Part shown: one piece after another, positions 56,504 to 64,000 of the stretch
Numbering within the stretch: the stretch's first letter is position 1
Layout: every line of letters begins with the position of its first letter
NCBI RefSeq assembly: GCF_017583065.1
Contig: NZ_JAGEVL010000001.1
Location: forward strand, 372,001-436,000
Reading direction: 5' to 3'
Length of the DNA: 64,000 bases
From: Staphylococcus shinii
GTDB lineage: Bacteria > Bacillota > Bacilli > Staphylococcales > Staphylococcaceae
Notes under the pieces: generated by a model
Seen by the model: only the letters and a program-made list of their open reading frames with translations
Told to the model about the DNA's origin: nothing
The model's database searches: none
Made by a program: the position numbers and the translations under genes

Positions 56504-58393
56504 ATGAGTGATCGTTTTATAAAATTTAATGACGAACAGCTAGATGCTAAACAAGTGATGATGCTTCAGGATTTAGCGCGTCTTTTACTGAAAAATGAGC
56601 AAACACAAGTTAAAATTCAAAAATTCCCTTATTATGATCCAATTAACAATACTTTAATTACCAGTTCATTTTGGTCACATAGAGAGGAACAAGTTGAAAC
56701 TACAGGATTAAAAACTGACGTCATGCTCGCTGCTTATGGCTACCAGATGATGGATGAACAGATTGTGAATCATGTTATCCAGAATAAAGAGTTCAAACAC
56801 CCTAAATTTTATCAACAGCTTTTCAAACTACTCGAAGATCAGCGCATTTTAAGTACGATAGCAAAAGAACGTCCATCAACAAAATCTGCTATTCAGATGC
56901 GCAATGAAATTAGACTAAACTACACCAAGACACAAATAAATGTATATAGAACCAAAACAACTTTTACAGATTTATTATTTTTATATCTAGAAGCATCTTT
57001 TATAACAGAAAATTTTTATGATATACCGCAAATACACCCGCAAATTGATGATGTATTAAATAATATGTATATGTACTTACCGAACTTTTTCTATAACACG
57101 ACTTCTGAAGATAATATGTATTTAGCTGAGAGAATCATGTTTCAAATTGATGATATATTAAAAGAAGATATGCTTAATGAATATTACCATCTACCTAAAA
57201 AAGTTTATGAGTCTATACAAGCACTTCAATTCGAGGATTTGACTAGAACAGACGCAAGTAATACTGATGGTACCTCAAACGAAGAGAAAGATGAAGATTC
57301 AGTAAGTGAAGAGATGGAATCAAATAATCAAGATAGCGCTTCACAAGGTGGTGCATATTTAGAAATGGAATTACATGAAGGGGAAAACAGCGAAGTCATG
57401 GGTGATAATGATAATGCGCGTGAAGGTGATACCGGTGATGATATGACTGATATGCAAACCAAAAAAGGTAAAGGTTCATCTAATAATATAGAAGACGATC
57501 AAGGCGGTTCTGTTGGACATAATCAAGCTTTCGCCTTAAAAGGAATTAACGAAAATGTAGAAATTAAATGGAACATCCCTGAAATCAAACCTGAATATCT
57601 CCATGAATATCACGAAGTTGAATCTGATGTACAATTTGAAATTAAAGATTTAATTCAAATCATACAAAAAACGATTGATAGAGAATATCAAGATGAACGA
57701 CATAATTTAACAAAAGGTAGATTACAAAAAAATCTACTCAACTGGTTTATAGACGATCAATATAAGTTGTTTTATAAAAAACAAGACTTAAGTCAGTCAT
57801 TCGATGCTACGTTCACATTATTAGTAGATGCTTCAGCCAGTATGCAAGATAAAATGGAAGAAACAATTAAAGGGGTCGTCTTATTTCACGAAACCTTAAA
57901 GAGCCTCAATGTAAAACATGAAATATTAGCATTTAATGAAGATGCCTTCGATGCGGACGAAGCAAACCAACCTAACATTATAGATGAGATTATCACATAC
58001 ACTCGTTCTATGATGGATAAAGATGGGCCAAGAATCATGGCGTTAGAGCCACAAGATGATAACAGAGATGGTGTTGCTATTAGAATTGGTAGCGAAAGAC
58101 TCATGCGTCGCTCCCACAACCAACGTTTCTTAATCGTATTTTCAGATGGAGAACCTTCTGCATATAACTATAGTCAAGATGGTATATTAGATACCTATGA
58201 AGCGGTTGAAACAGCTCGTAAAATGGGTATTGAAGTATTCAATGTATTTTTAAGTCAAGAACCTATTACAGAAGATATTGAGCAAACGATCCATAATATT
58301 TATGGGCAATACGCTTTATTTGTAGAAGGGGTTGAAAATCTTCCTTCCCAATTATCACCATTATTGAAAAAACTTTTATTAAAATCGTTTTAA
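56504..58393 (+). CDS. VWA-domain protein, CobT-like partner of the MoxR ATPase
   Basis: A 629-residue protein. The N-terminal half is helical; residues 245-340 are an acidic low-complexity stretch rich in Asp, Glu, Ser and Asn; the C-terminal 200 residues are a von Willebrand A domain with a complete MIDAS: DASAS (TLLVDASASMQDKM, near 440), then SDGEPSAYNY. Annotated in some genomes as cobaltochelatase CobT-like, but its real target is unknown. It is coupled to the MoxR-like ATPase and precedes brnQ. Confidence 0.82.
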   Translation: MSDRFIKFNDEQLDAKQVMMLQDLARLLLKNEQTQVKIQKFPYYDPINNTLITSSFWSHREEQVETTGLKTDVMLAAYGYQMMDEQIVNHVIQNKEFKHPKFYQQLFKLLEDQRILSTIAKERPSTKSAIQMRNEIRLNYTKTQINVYRTKTTFTDLLFLYLEASFITENFYDIPQIHPQIDDVLNNMYMYLPNFFYNTTSEDNMYLAERIMFQIDDILKEDMLNEYYHLPKKVYESIQALQFEDLTRTDASNTDGTSNEEKDEDSVSEEMESNNQDSASQGGAYLEMELHEGENSEVMGDNDNAREGDTGDDMTDMQTKKGKGSSNNIEDDQGGSVGHNQAFALKGINENVEIKWNIPEIKPEYLHEYHEVESDVQFEIKDLIQIIQKTIDREYQDERHNLTKGRLQKNLLNWFIDDQYKLFYKKQDLSQSFDATFTLLVDASASMQDKMEETIKGVVLFHETLKSLNVKHEILAFNEDAFDADEANQPNIIDEIITYTRSMMDKDGPRIMALEPQDDNRDGVAIRIGSERLMRRSHNQRFLIVFSDGEPSAYNYSQDGILDTYEAVETARKMGIEVFNVFLSQEPITEDIEQTIHNIYGQYALFVEGVENLPSQLSPLLKKLLLKSF

Positions 58394-58404
58394 ATAGGCT
58401 ATTT

Positions 58405-58478
58405 TTGACAAATAATAACCGATATATTTAAATATTCTGAAATTTATATAGACGATATCTAATTAACCGTGATAGAAT
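58405..58478 (+). promoter_or_regulatory. brnQ upstream region with CodY-like box
   Basis: AATATTCTGAAATTT (58431-58445) matches the CodY consensus at 13 of 15 positions. TTGACA (58405) has a poor -10 (TTAAAT at 58428); TAGACG (58449)-N18-TAGAAT (58473) is another candidate, and the CodY box would lie just upstream. CodY control of branched-chain amino acid uptake is well known in S. aureus. Confidence 0.5.
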
Positions 58479-58516
58479 AGATAATATTATTTTATTGGTT
58501 AGAAGGAGTAAGTCAT

Positions 58517-59860
58517 ATGAATAAAAATACATGGATTATAGGTTTTACATTGTTCGCAATGTTCTTTGGAGCAGGTAATCTTATTTTCCCACCAAATTTA
58601 GGCTTAGATAGCGGACAGTATTTCTGGCCATCAATCTTAGCATTTGCTTTAACAGGTATTGGACTACCACTATTAGGCGTTATCGTAGGCGCATTAGATA
58701 AACAAGGTTATATTGGATCATTAAATAAAATTTCACCTAAGTTCTCTATCATATTCCTAGTCATCATTTATCTTACAATTGGACCACTGTTCGCGATTCC
58801 TCGTACAGCGTCGACATCGTTTGAAATGACAGTGACACCGATTGCACACACAAATAGTAGTTTAGCATTGCTTATCTTTACTATTATATATTTCTTGATA
58901 GTTCTATATTTATGTATTAACCCAACTAAAATGGTAGATCGTATTGGTTCGCTATTAACACCTTTATTATTGATTACTATTTTAGCAATGATTATCAAAG
59001 GATTTGTTGATTATGGTAGCAATTCACATAGTCAAGCTGCTGAAGCATTTACATCGAACTTTGCAGGTTTCTCACAAGGGTTCACAAATGGTTATCTTAC
59101 TATGGATGCTATTGCAGCTATAGCTTTCTCAATGATTGTCGTTAATGCAGTGAAATCAACTGGTATTACACATGCCAATCAAATTTTCAAACAAACGTTA
59201 ATGGCAGGTATAATTGCAGCTGTAGCTTTAATGTTTATTTATATTTCTCTAGGATTTATAGGTAATCATATGGCAGTACCTCAAGAAAAAATAGCGAGCT
59301 TAACTGCAAACGATCAAAACATCGGTACATATTTATTAACAACTATGGCCAGTGTTGGATTTGGGACATTTGGTAAATATTTATTAGGTATTATTGTGGC
59401 GCTTGCTTGTCTCACAACAGCTTGTGGTTTGATTGTGTCCGTATCAGAATATTTCTATAGAATTTTCCCAAGGATTTCTTACAAAATATATGTGATTGGT
59501 TTTACACTAATTAGCTTTATTTTAGCTAACCAAGGGCTTAACTCGGTCATCACAATGTCTGTACCAGTGTTGAGTATTGTATATCCAGTAGCAATCACAT
59601 CAGTGTTACTTATTTTATTAGCACGTTTTATACCAACAAAACCAATTGCACAACAAATTCCTGTTGCTATCGTTACAATCGTTTCTATCTTAAGTGTCAT
59701 TCATACACAAGGGTGGCTAAAATTGAGTTTCATTGATAGCTTGCCATTAAAAGAGTATTCACTTGAATGGTTCCCAATCGCTGTAGTGACAACAATCATA
59801 GGTTACATTGTAGCTACAATGGTTAAAAATCAAAAACCAATTGTTTATGAAAAAGAATAA
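58517..59860 (+). CDS. brnQ: Branched-chain amino acid:cation symporter BrnQ
   Basis: A 447-residue LIVCS-family transporter with 12 predicted helices. [15 protein letters not shown] near the N-terminus and [19 protein letters not shown] are family signatures. It imports Leu, Ile and Val with sodium or proton. S. aureus has three BrnQ paralogues; which one this corresponds to cannot be told here. GAAGGAGTA precedes it and a terminator follows. Confidence 0.93.
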   Translation: MNKNTWIIGFTLFAMFFGAGNLIFPPNLGLDSGQYFWPSILAFALTGIGLPLLGVIVGALDKQGYIGSLNKISPKFSIIFLVIIYLTIGPLFAIPRTASTSFEMTVTPIAHTNSSLALLIFTIIYFLIVLYLCINPTKMVDRIGSLLTPLLLITILAMIIKGFVDYGSNSHSQAAEAFTSNFAGFSQGFTNGYLTMDAIAAIAFSMIVVNAVKSTGITHANQIFKQTLMAGIIAAVALMFIYISLGFIGNHMAVPQEKIASLTANDQNIGTYLLTTMASVGFGTFGKYLLGIIVALACLTTACGLIVSVSEYFYRIFPRISYKIYVIGFTLISFILANQGLNSVITMSVPVLSIVYPVAITSVLLILLARFIPTKPIAQQIPVAIVTIVSILSVIHTQGWLKLSFIDSLPLKEYSLEWFPIAVVTTIIGYIVATMVKNQKPIVYEKE

Positions 59861-59870
59861 TATTTAAAAT

Positions 59871-59915
59871 AAAAGCAAGTCAGCGCTTAAATTAGTGTTG
59901 GTTTGCTTTTTTATG
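59871..59915 (+). terminator. Terminator after brnQ
   Basis: AAAAGCAA pairs with TTGCTTTT, with an inner CGCT/AGTG stem, followed by TTATG. Confidence 0.78.
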
Positions 59916-60323
59916 TAATTAATAGCTAAATAGAAGCTTCTATTTAGCCATTAATATATCGATGAAGATAATTTATAAATCTAAAACCTTAAAATAAATT
60001 TCAAAAGTCTATTTGATTAGTTTTAAAAAGTAAGCTATACTCTTTACTTCAAGTGTTTCATTAAAAAGCAATATAAGGGTTTTATGGTGATAGATAACCT
60101 GTATTTACATAAGTACCAAATCGTGTATTTCATAGAATATGATTTTTTAATATAGATAAAACTAAACTTAATTAAATTATTTGTGACTTCATGCCTCTCA
60201 TATTTTAGATTCATCTTTACTATTTAATATACCAAGAAGTATCTTATCAAAATTATTGAAAATAACATCACATACTCAATATGCATATTGTTTAAAACAC
60301 GTATAATAGAGGGGTCGAATAAT
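59916..60323. other. Intergenic region before the BCCT transporter
   Basis: Contains a perfect 24-base palindrome (59925-59948) and otherwise only AT-rich sequence. A TATAAT at 60302-60307 lies just before the ribosome binding site GAGGGG and has no clear -35. No ORF is supported on either strand. Confidence 0.45.
59925..59948. repeat. Perfect 24-base palindrome
   Basis: GCTAAATAGAAG is followed immediately by its inverse CTTCTATTTAGC. The outer CTAAATAG/CTATTTAG also occurs in the inverted repeat upstream of arsB (44016-44055). Confidence 0.9.
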
Positions 60324-61913
60324 ATTAAATATTCACAATGGAAAGATAAGTTAGATTGGCCAGTATTTCTAATTAGTGGGGGCATCCTAGTTTTATTTGT
60401 ACTGATGTCTTCTGTTTTTACGCAGGCAACTTCGAATTTCGTACAAAAGGGATTCCAAATCTCCATTACTTATTTCGGAGCTTTTTGGCAAATATTACTT
60501 CTTGCAACATTTGCAGTAGGTGCATTTTTAGCATTTTCAAAGTATGGTCGTGTTCGACTAGGTAACGCTTCTAAACCAGAAATGGGTTATTTTAGATGGG
60601 CTGCTATTGTAATAACGTCAGGCTTAGGCGCTGGGGCCATTTTCTGGGCTGCAGCAGAACCGATGTATTATTTTATTGATGTACCACCAACAATGGATTC
60701 CGACATTAAAAATGCCAGTACTCTAGCCATATCAGCTGCTATGGCACAAAGTTTTACCTCTTGGGGTTTTACGGCATGGGCAGTTTACGGGGCCATTAGT
60801 GGTATTATTATCATGTATGCGCATTATAATAAACATTTAAAAATGCGTCCTCGAACGCTACTATATCCAATATTTGGTAATAAAATAGAAAAAAATAAAA
60901 TTGGATGGCTTATCGATGTTTTTTGTATTTTAGGTGCTGTTGCTGGTACTATTGGAACAATTGGATTCTTCGGCTTTCAATTTAGTTACTGGTTACATAG
61001 TATTTTTGGTATACCAGATAACATAGTTACTCAAATATTATCTGTCGCAGGTTTAATGGTTATTGTAATGATTTCTGCAACTACCGGTATCGAAAAGGGA
61101 ATTCAATTTTTAAGTAAATTAAATGTCTGGCTAGCGCTAGCACTTGCAGCATTTATATTATTGTTAGGCCCTGGGCATTTTATTATAGATACATTTATTT
61201 CTTCATATGGCGTTTATATAACTCATTTTCTAGAAATCAGTACATTTAGAGGCAATGATAAATGGGCTGGCGCTTGGATGTTATTTTTCTTTGGTTGGTT
61301 TATAGGATATGGGCCTTTAATGGGAATGTTAGTTGCTCGTGTATCTAGAGGTCGTACAATTAGAGAAATATTTTTACTTGTATCAATAGTAGCAGCAGTA
61401 GTTTCTCATGTATGGTTTTCTATTCTTGGCGGTAGTGGCCTATTTTATGAGACAAAAAACAGTGGTACAATCAGTGGGCCATTAACAGATAACGGACTCC
61501 CAGCAGCAGTTATTTCAATTGCATCTCATTTACCATTAGGCACTGTAATGGTCATTGTTTTATTATTATTGACATTAATATTTGTTATCACTACTGCTGA
61601 TACGATGTCTTATTCAATTTCGATGTCTGTTACAGGAGAAGGCGATCCACCAAAAATAATAAGGCTCTTTTGGGTTGTCATTATGGGCGTTATATCAATT
61701 ATTTTAATTAATATAGGAGAAGGTAGTATCAATGCTATTCAATCTTTCATAATTATTACAGCAGTTCCAATATCAATTATCATGTTGCCAGCAGTTTGGA
61801 CGGCACCAAAAATTGCACATAAATTAGCTATTGAACAAAATATAGCAATTAAAAAAGAAACTTCAGAAAACAATATTTTAGCTGAAAAATCTTCTAATAA
61901 TGACATAAAATAA
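60324..61913 (+). CDS. BCCT-family transporter, possible ATT start
   Basis: A protein of about 529 residues with 12 helices from the betaine/carnitine/choline transporter family. SWGFTAWAVYG keeps the aromatic pattern of TM4; ARVSRGRTIREIF is the conserved loop after TM8. The usual Trp-rich TM8 motif is altered to MLFFFGWFIGYGPLMG, so the substrate may differ from glycine betaine. GAGGGG (60309-60314) is nine bases before ATT 60324 and no ATG, GTG or TTG is in frame there; the only upstream alternative, TTG 60288, has no ribosome binding site. Confidence 0.82.
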   Translation: MKYSQWKDKLDWPVFLISGGILVLFVLMSSVFTQATSNFVQKGFQISITYFGAFWQILLLATFAVGAFLAFSKYGRVRLGNASKPEMGYFRWAAIVITSGLGAGAIFWAAAEPMYYFIDVPPTMDSDIKNASTLAISAAMAQSFTSWGFTAWAVYGAISGIIIMYAHYNKHLKMRPRTLLYPIFGNKIEKNKIGWLIDVFCILGAVAGTIGTIGFFGFQFSYWLHSIFGIPDNIVTQILSVAGLMVIVMISATTGIEKGIQFLSKLNVWLALALAAFILLLGPGHFIIDTFISSYGVYITHFLEISTFRGNDKWAGAWMLFFFGWFIGYGPLMGMLVARVSRGRTIREIFLLVSIVAAVVSHVWFSILGGSGLFYETKNSGTISGPLTDNGLPAAVISIASHLPLGTVMVIVLLLLTLIFVITTADTMSYSISMSVTGEGDPPKIIRLFWVVIMGVISIILINIGEGSINAIQSFIIITAVPISIIMLPAVWTAPKIAHKLAIEQNIAIKKETSENNILAEKSSNNDIK

Positions 61914-62002
61914 TAGTAAAGTATAAGCATGTACTAGAAGTGTTTTTGTTTAACACTAAAATAATATCAAGTTAAAAGTAAGCTTATACTAAATTTAAAA
62001 AG

Positions 62003-62040
62003 GGCGTATCCGTATATAAAAAATGGATACGCCTTTTCCT
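62003..62040 (+). terminator. Terminator after the BCCT gene
   Basis: GGCGTATCC pairs with GGATACGCC around a 13-base loop, followed by TTTTCCT. Confidence 0.85.
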
Positions 62041-62125
62041 ATAACAAATTATTTTTGACGTAGAACGACTATATCTGAGAATACGCTTATAACCAGATAT
62101 TTTACTACTTTATCTACTACTCCAT

Positions 62126-62157
62126 AAAAAAAACCGAGACATCTACTTATGTCCCGG
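62126..62157 (-). terminator. Terminator after telA, minus strand
   Basis: On the minus strand CCGGGACATA pairs with ATGTCTCGG (one mismatch), followed by eight T. Confidence 0.85.
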
Positions 62158-62196
62158 AGTCATTTCTCAAAATAACTACTTAATTAAATGTAGAAA

Positions 62197-63327
62197 CTAT
62201 TTATTTTGTTTCATATCTAAAAGTTGATTTTGTAATTCAGATTCTAATTGATTTAATTCAGATTCAGCTTGTTTACGTTTATTACGACCTTGTTCTTGAA
62301 TCTGTAGTGTTTGTTCTATTGTTTCAATAATATCATTTTGTGTTGTTTTTAGAGTCTCAATATCAACGACGCCACGTTCATTTTCAGTAGCAGTATCTAG
62401 AGCATTTTGTTTCAATAGTTCAGAGTTTTTTAATAATAAATCATTTGTCGTATCAGTAACGGCTTTTTGAGCTGATACTGCATTTCGTTGTCTCATTAAA
62501 GTTAATGCAATTGACATTTGATTTTTCCACAATGGAATACTTGTAAGAATCGAACTTTGTATTTTTTCTGCTAATGCTTGGTTAACATTTTGAATCATAC
62601 GTATTTGAGGAGCCGTTTGTATAGCAATTTGCCTAGATAGTTGTAAATCATAAATACGCTTGTCTAATCGATCGATAAATTGTTCCATATCCGATGCAGC
62701 TTGAACATCCATTTGATTACCTGTTGATTTTGCCTGCGCTCTTAATTTAGGCACTTCCTCTTGTTGCAGATCATGCTGTTTCTTTTTTGCTGCTTCTATA
62801 TACAGTGATAATTCATCAAAATAGTCTTTATTCATATTATATAATTCATCTAGCATATCTACATCTTTTACTAAGTTATTTTTATGCTTATCTAACTCAA
62901 TTGATATACGATCTATTTGCGAGCCAACCGATTGCATCTTTGAAAAAACTTCATTTACAGAGGCTTTTGTCCTTCTAAATAGACGTTTTAATTTTGATTG
63001 GTTTTCTGAATTTAGCTCGTCAGGGTTTACTGATTTCAGTTTACTCATTAGCCCATTCAATGATTCACCGACTGGTCCAACGTCAGTTGTTTTAACTTCA
63101 TTTAATATACGATGTGAGAATTGGGACATATGAGATTGTGCTTCTGTACCATAATTTAATAAAGCATCATGATCCATTGGTTTTATTTTTTCGCTTAATT
63201 CATTAATCTTTTGTTGATCCTTTTGATTATATTGCCTAGAATTTACGACTTCAGATTCACTTGTAGAATTTTCTTCTATATATTTGTCTAATGGATGTGA
63301 ATTTATATAGTCTTGTTCTCTTGCCAT
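62197..63327 (-). CDS. telA: TelA-family protein (toxic anion resistance)
   Basis: A 376-residue soluble, almost wholly helical protein of the TelA/YceH family (PF05816). RDFMAREQDYINSHP is at the N-terminus; LLNYGTEAQSHMSQFSHRILNEVKTTDVGPVGESLNGLMSKLKSVNPDEL and IPLWKNQMSIALTLMRQRNAVSAQKAVTDTTNDLLLKNSELL are the conserved blocks. Family members affect tellurite and envelope-stress resistance in some bacteria; the mechanism is unknown. The start is ATG 63327, since the earlier ATG at 63342 lies in the GGAGAGAG ribosome binding site. The xpaC-like gene lies 30 bases upstream on the same strand. Confidence 0.88.
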   Translation of the reverse strand: MAREQDYINSHPLDKYIEENSTSESEVVNSRQYNQKDQQKINELSEKIKPMDHDALLNYGTEAQSHMSQFSHRILNEVKTTDVGPVGESLNGLMSKLKSVNPDELNSENQSKLKRLFRRTKASVNEVFSKMQSVGSQIDRISIELDKHKNNLVKDVDMLDELYNMNKDYFDELSLYIEAAKKKQHDLQQEEVPKLRAQAKSTGNQMDVQAASDMEQFIDRLDKRIYDLQLSRQIAIQTAPQIRMIQNVNQALAEKIQSSILTSIPLWKNQMSIALTLMRQRNAVSAQKAVTDTTNDLLLKNSELLKQNALDTATENERGVVDIETLKTTQNDIIETIEQTLQIQEQGRNKRKQAESELNQLESELQNQLLDMKQNK

Positions 63328-63357
63328 AAAATCTCTCTCCATTCTTATTGTGATTTA

Positions 63358-63981
63358 CTATTTTTTATTTCGGCTTTGTTCTATCTTGTTTAGTTCCATC
63401 TCTATATCTAACTTACTATAATCCTCGTCATTAATTCTTCTTAAATCAGCTACTAATGTCCTTTTCACTTCATCCAAAGTAATTCTTGTTTGTTCTAATT
63501 TTTGTTTTTCTTCTTTACTTTTCTTAGGTGATTTAGATAATCTTGTATATGCTTCAATTAAATTTAATGCATTATCAATATGTGAATAAAAGAAACTTTC
63601 GACTTTAAAAAATGAACTTGGTTGCTGTTTAACTGCATAAAATATAGCTCGAGATATCCGATAAATTTCATTTACTTGCCTAAAGTCTTTGATAGATCTG
63701 ACATTGACAAATGATTTAAATATACGTCTAATTTTATCTTGAGCATTATTCAATTGACCATTGACAAAGTGATAATCTCGACGAGTTAAACCAATTTCTT
63801 TTAAATATTTTCTAGAAGTTAAACGTTGAGTAGGGAAGTAAAACGTTATAAATGTTGCTACAGAAATCAACAAATCAAAAATAAAATAAATATCTAAGGC
63901 AAATATACTAACAAACCATGCGATAACTGCTGCTGGTAAAGCAATAATTGTCCCGAAAATACGAGAAATATTATATCTCAA
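63358..63981 (-). CDS. xpaC: XpaC-like protein, TTG start
   Basis: A 207-residue protein of the 5-bromo-4-chloroindolyl phosphate hydrolysis (XpaC) family. Two hydrophobic helices (about 9-28 and 31-48) are followed by a long, charged helical domain. The name comes from a screen and no hydrolase motif is visible. The start is TTG 63981, preceded by AAAGGAAG at the window's edge, so the gene is complete. It is co-oriented with telA (16-30 base gap), the conserved xpaC-telA pair. Confidence 0.85.
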   Translation of the reverse strand: MRYNISRIFGTIIALPAAVIAWFVSIFALDIYFIFDLLISVATFITFYFPTQRLTSRKYLKEIGLTRRDYHFVNGQLNNAQDKIRRIFKSFVNVRSIKDFRQVNEIYRISRAIFYAVKQQPSSFFKVESFFYSHIDNALNLIEAYTRLSKSPKKSKEEKQKLEQTRITLDEVKRTLVADLRRINDEDYSKLDIEMELNKIEQSRNKK

Positions 63982-64000
63982 ACTTCATCTTCCTTTATAT

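Overview
The window is a low-GC Gram-positive chromosome segment from a Staphylococcus. The evidence is the gene order (ypjD-bshA-cca-birA-dinG-asnS-dnaD-nth-ypoC, recU-pbp2, ypsA-gpsB-rnpB-rlmL, cvfC-brx-thyA-dfrA, msrA-msrB-crr, murG-pap2, arlRS, odhAB, brnQ, telA-xpaC), a Bacillus-type RNase P RNA, strong AAGGAGG ribosome binding sites, and frequent TTG starts. I cannot name the species. The accessory content (lone arsB, a sugar-isomerase/oxidoreductase locus) suggests a coagulase-negative species, possibly of the saprophyticus/xylosus type.

Layout. 1-366 is the 3' end of a YugP-like zinc metallopeptidase. 766-10289 is a co-directional housekeeping run: MazG-like pyrophosphohydrolase, bacillithiol synthesis (bshA), CCA-adding enzyme, biotin ligase/repressor, DinG exonuclease-helicase, AsnS, DnaD, endonuclease III and a YpoC-like protein. 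10515-13312 is the minus-strand recU-pbp2 pair. 13563-16646 has yppE, ypsA, gpsB, rnpB and a THUMP-type rRNA methyltransferase. 16685-24447 has a RarD-type transporter, an NAD(P)-binding protein, a double dynamin, a 5'-3' exonuclease, an RNase HI-like protein and a small hydrolase. A queuosine-precursor transporter follows on the minus strand, with a preQ1-I riboswitch overlapping its Shine-Dalgarno sequence. 25423-31976 has a small zinc-finger-like protein, two NFU_N proteins (the second is CvfC), a bacilliredoxin, thyA, dfrA, degV, msrA, msrB, crr and a YozE protein. 32133-35852 has ctpA, a GNAT protein, murG and a PAP2 phosphatase.

35853-36382 looks empty but holds, on the minus strand, a perfect-consensus promoter flanked by two Fur boxes, three C-rich tracts and a terminator. 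This matches the iron-sparing sRNA IsrR in position (between pgpB/pap2 and arlR), size and design. arlRS and odhAB (sucAB) follow. 42836-46696 is an AT-rich accessory stretch with small membrane proteins, a lone arsB, two degenerate copies of an intergenic element and an XRE-cupin regulator. 46697-51710 is an AraC-controlled locus of two xylose-isomerase-like TIM barrels and two Gfo/Idh/MocA dehydrogenases with a perfect CcpA cre site. Its last gene carries an in-frame stop, and so does the next gene, a dihydrofolate-reductase-like protein. 52459-63981 has an ABC pair, a VOC protein, a MoxR/VWA pair, brnQ with a CodY-like box, a BCCT transporter, and telA-xpaC on the minus strand.

Themes: thiol redox and oxidative repair (BshA, bacilliredoxin, MsrA/MsrB), envelope synthesis (PBP2, GpsB, MurG, PAP2), iron and central carbon control (IsrR, OdhAB, CcpA sites). 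No CRISPR array, tRNA, insertion sequence or prophage was seen. The least-explained parts are the AraC/isomerase/dehydrogenase locus, the riboswitch and sRNA (both known classes, but easily missed), and two possible ATT-initiated genes.
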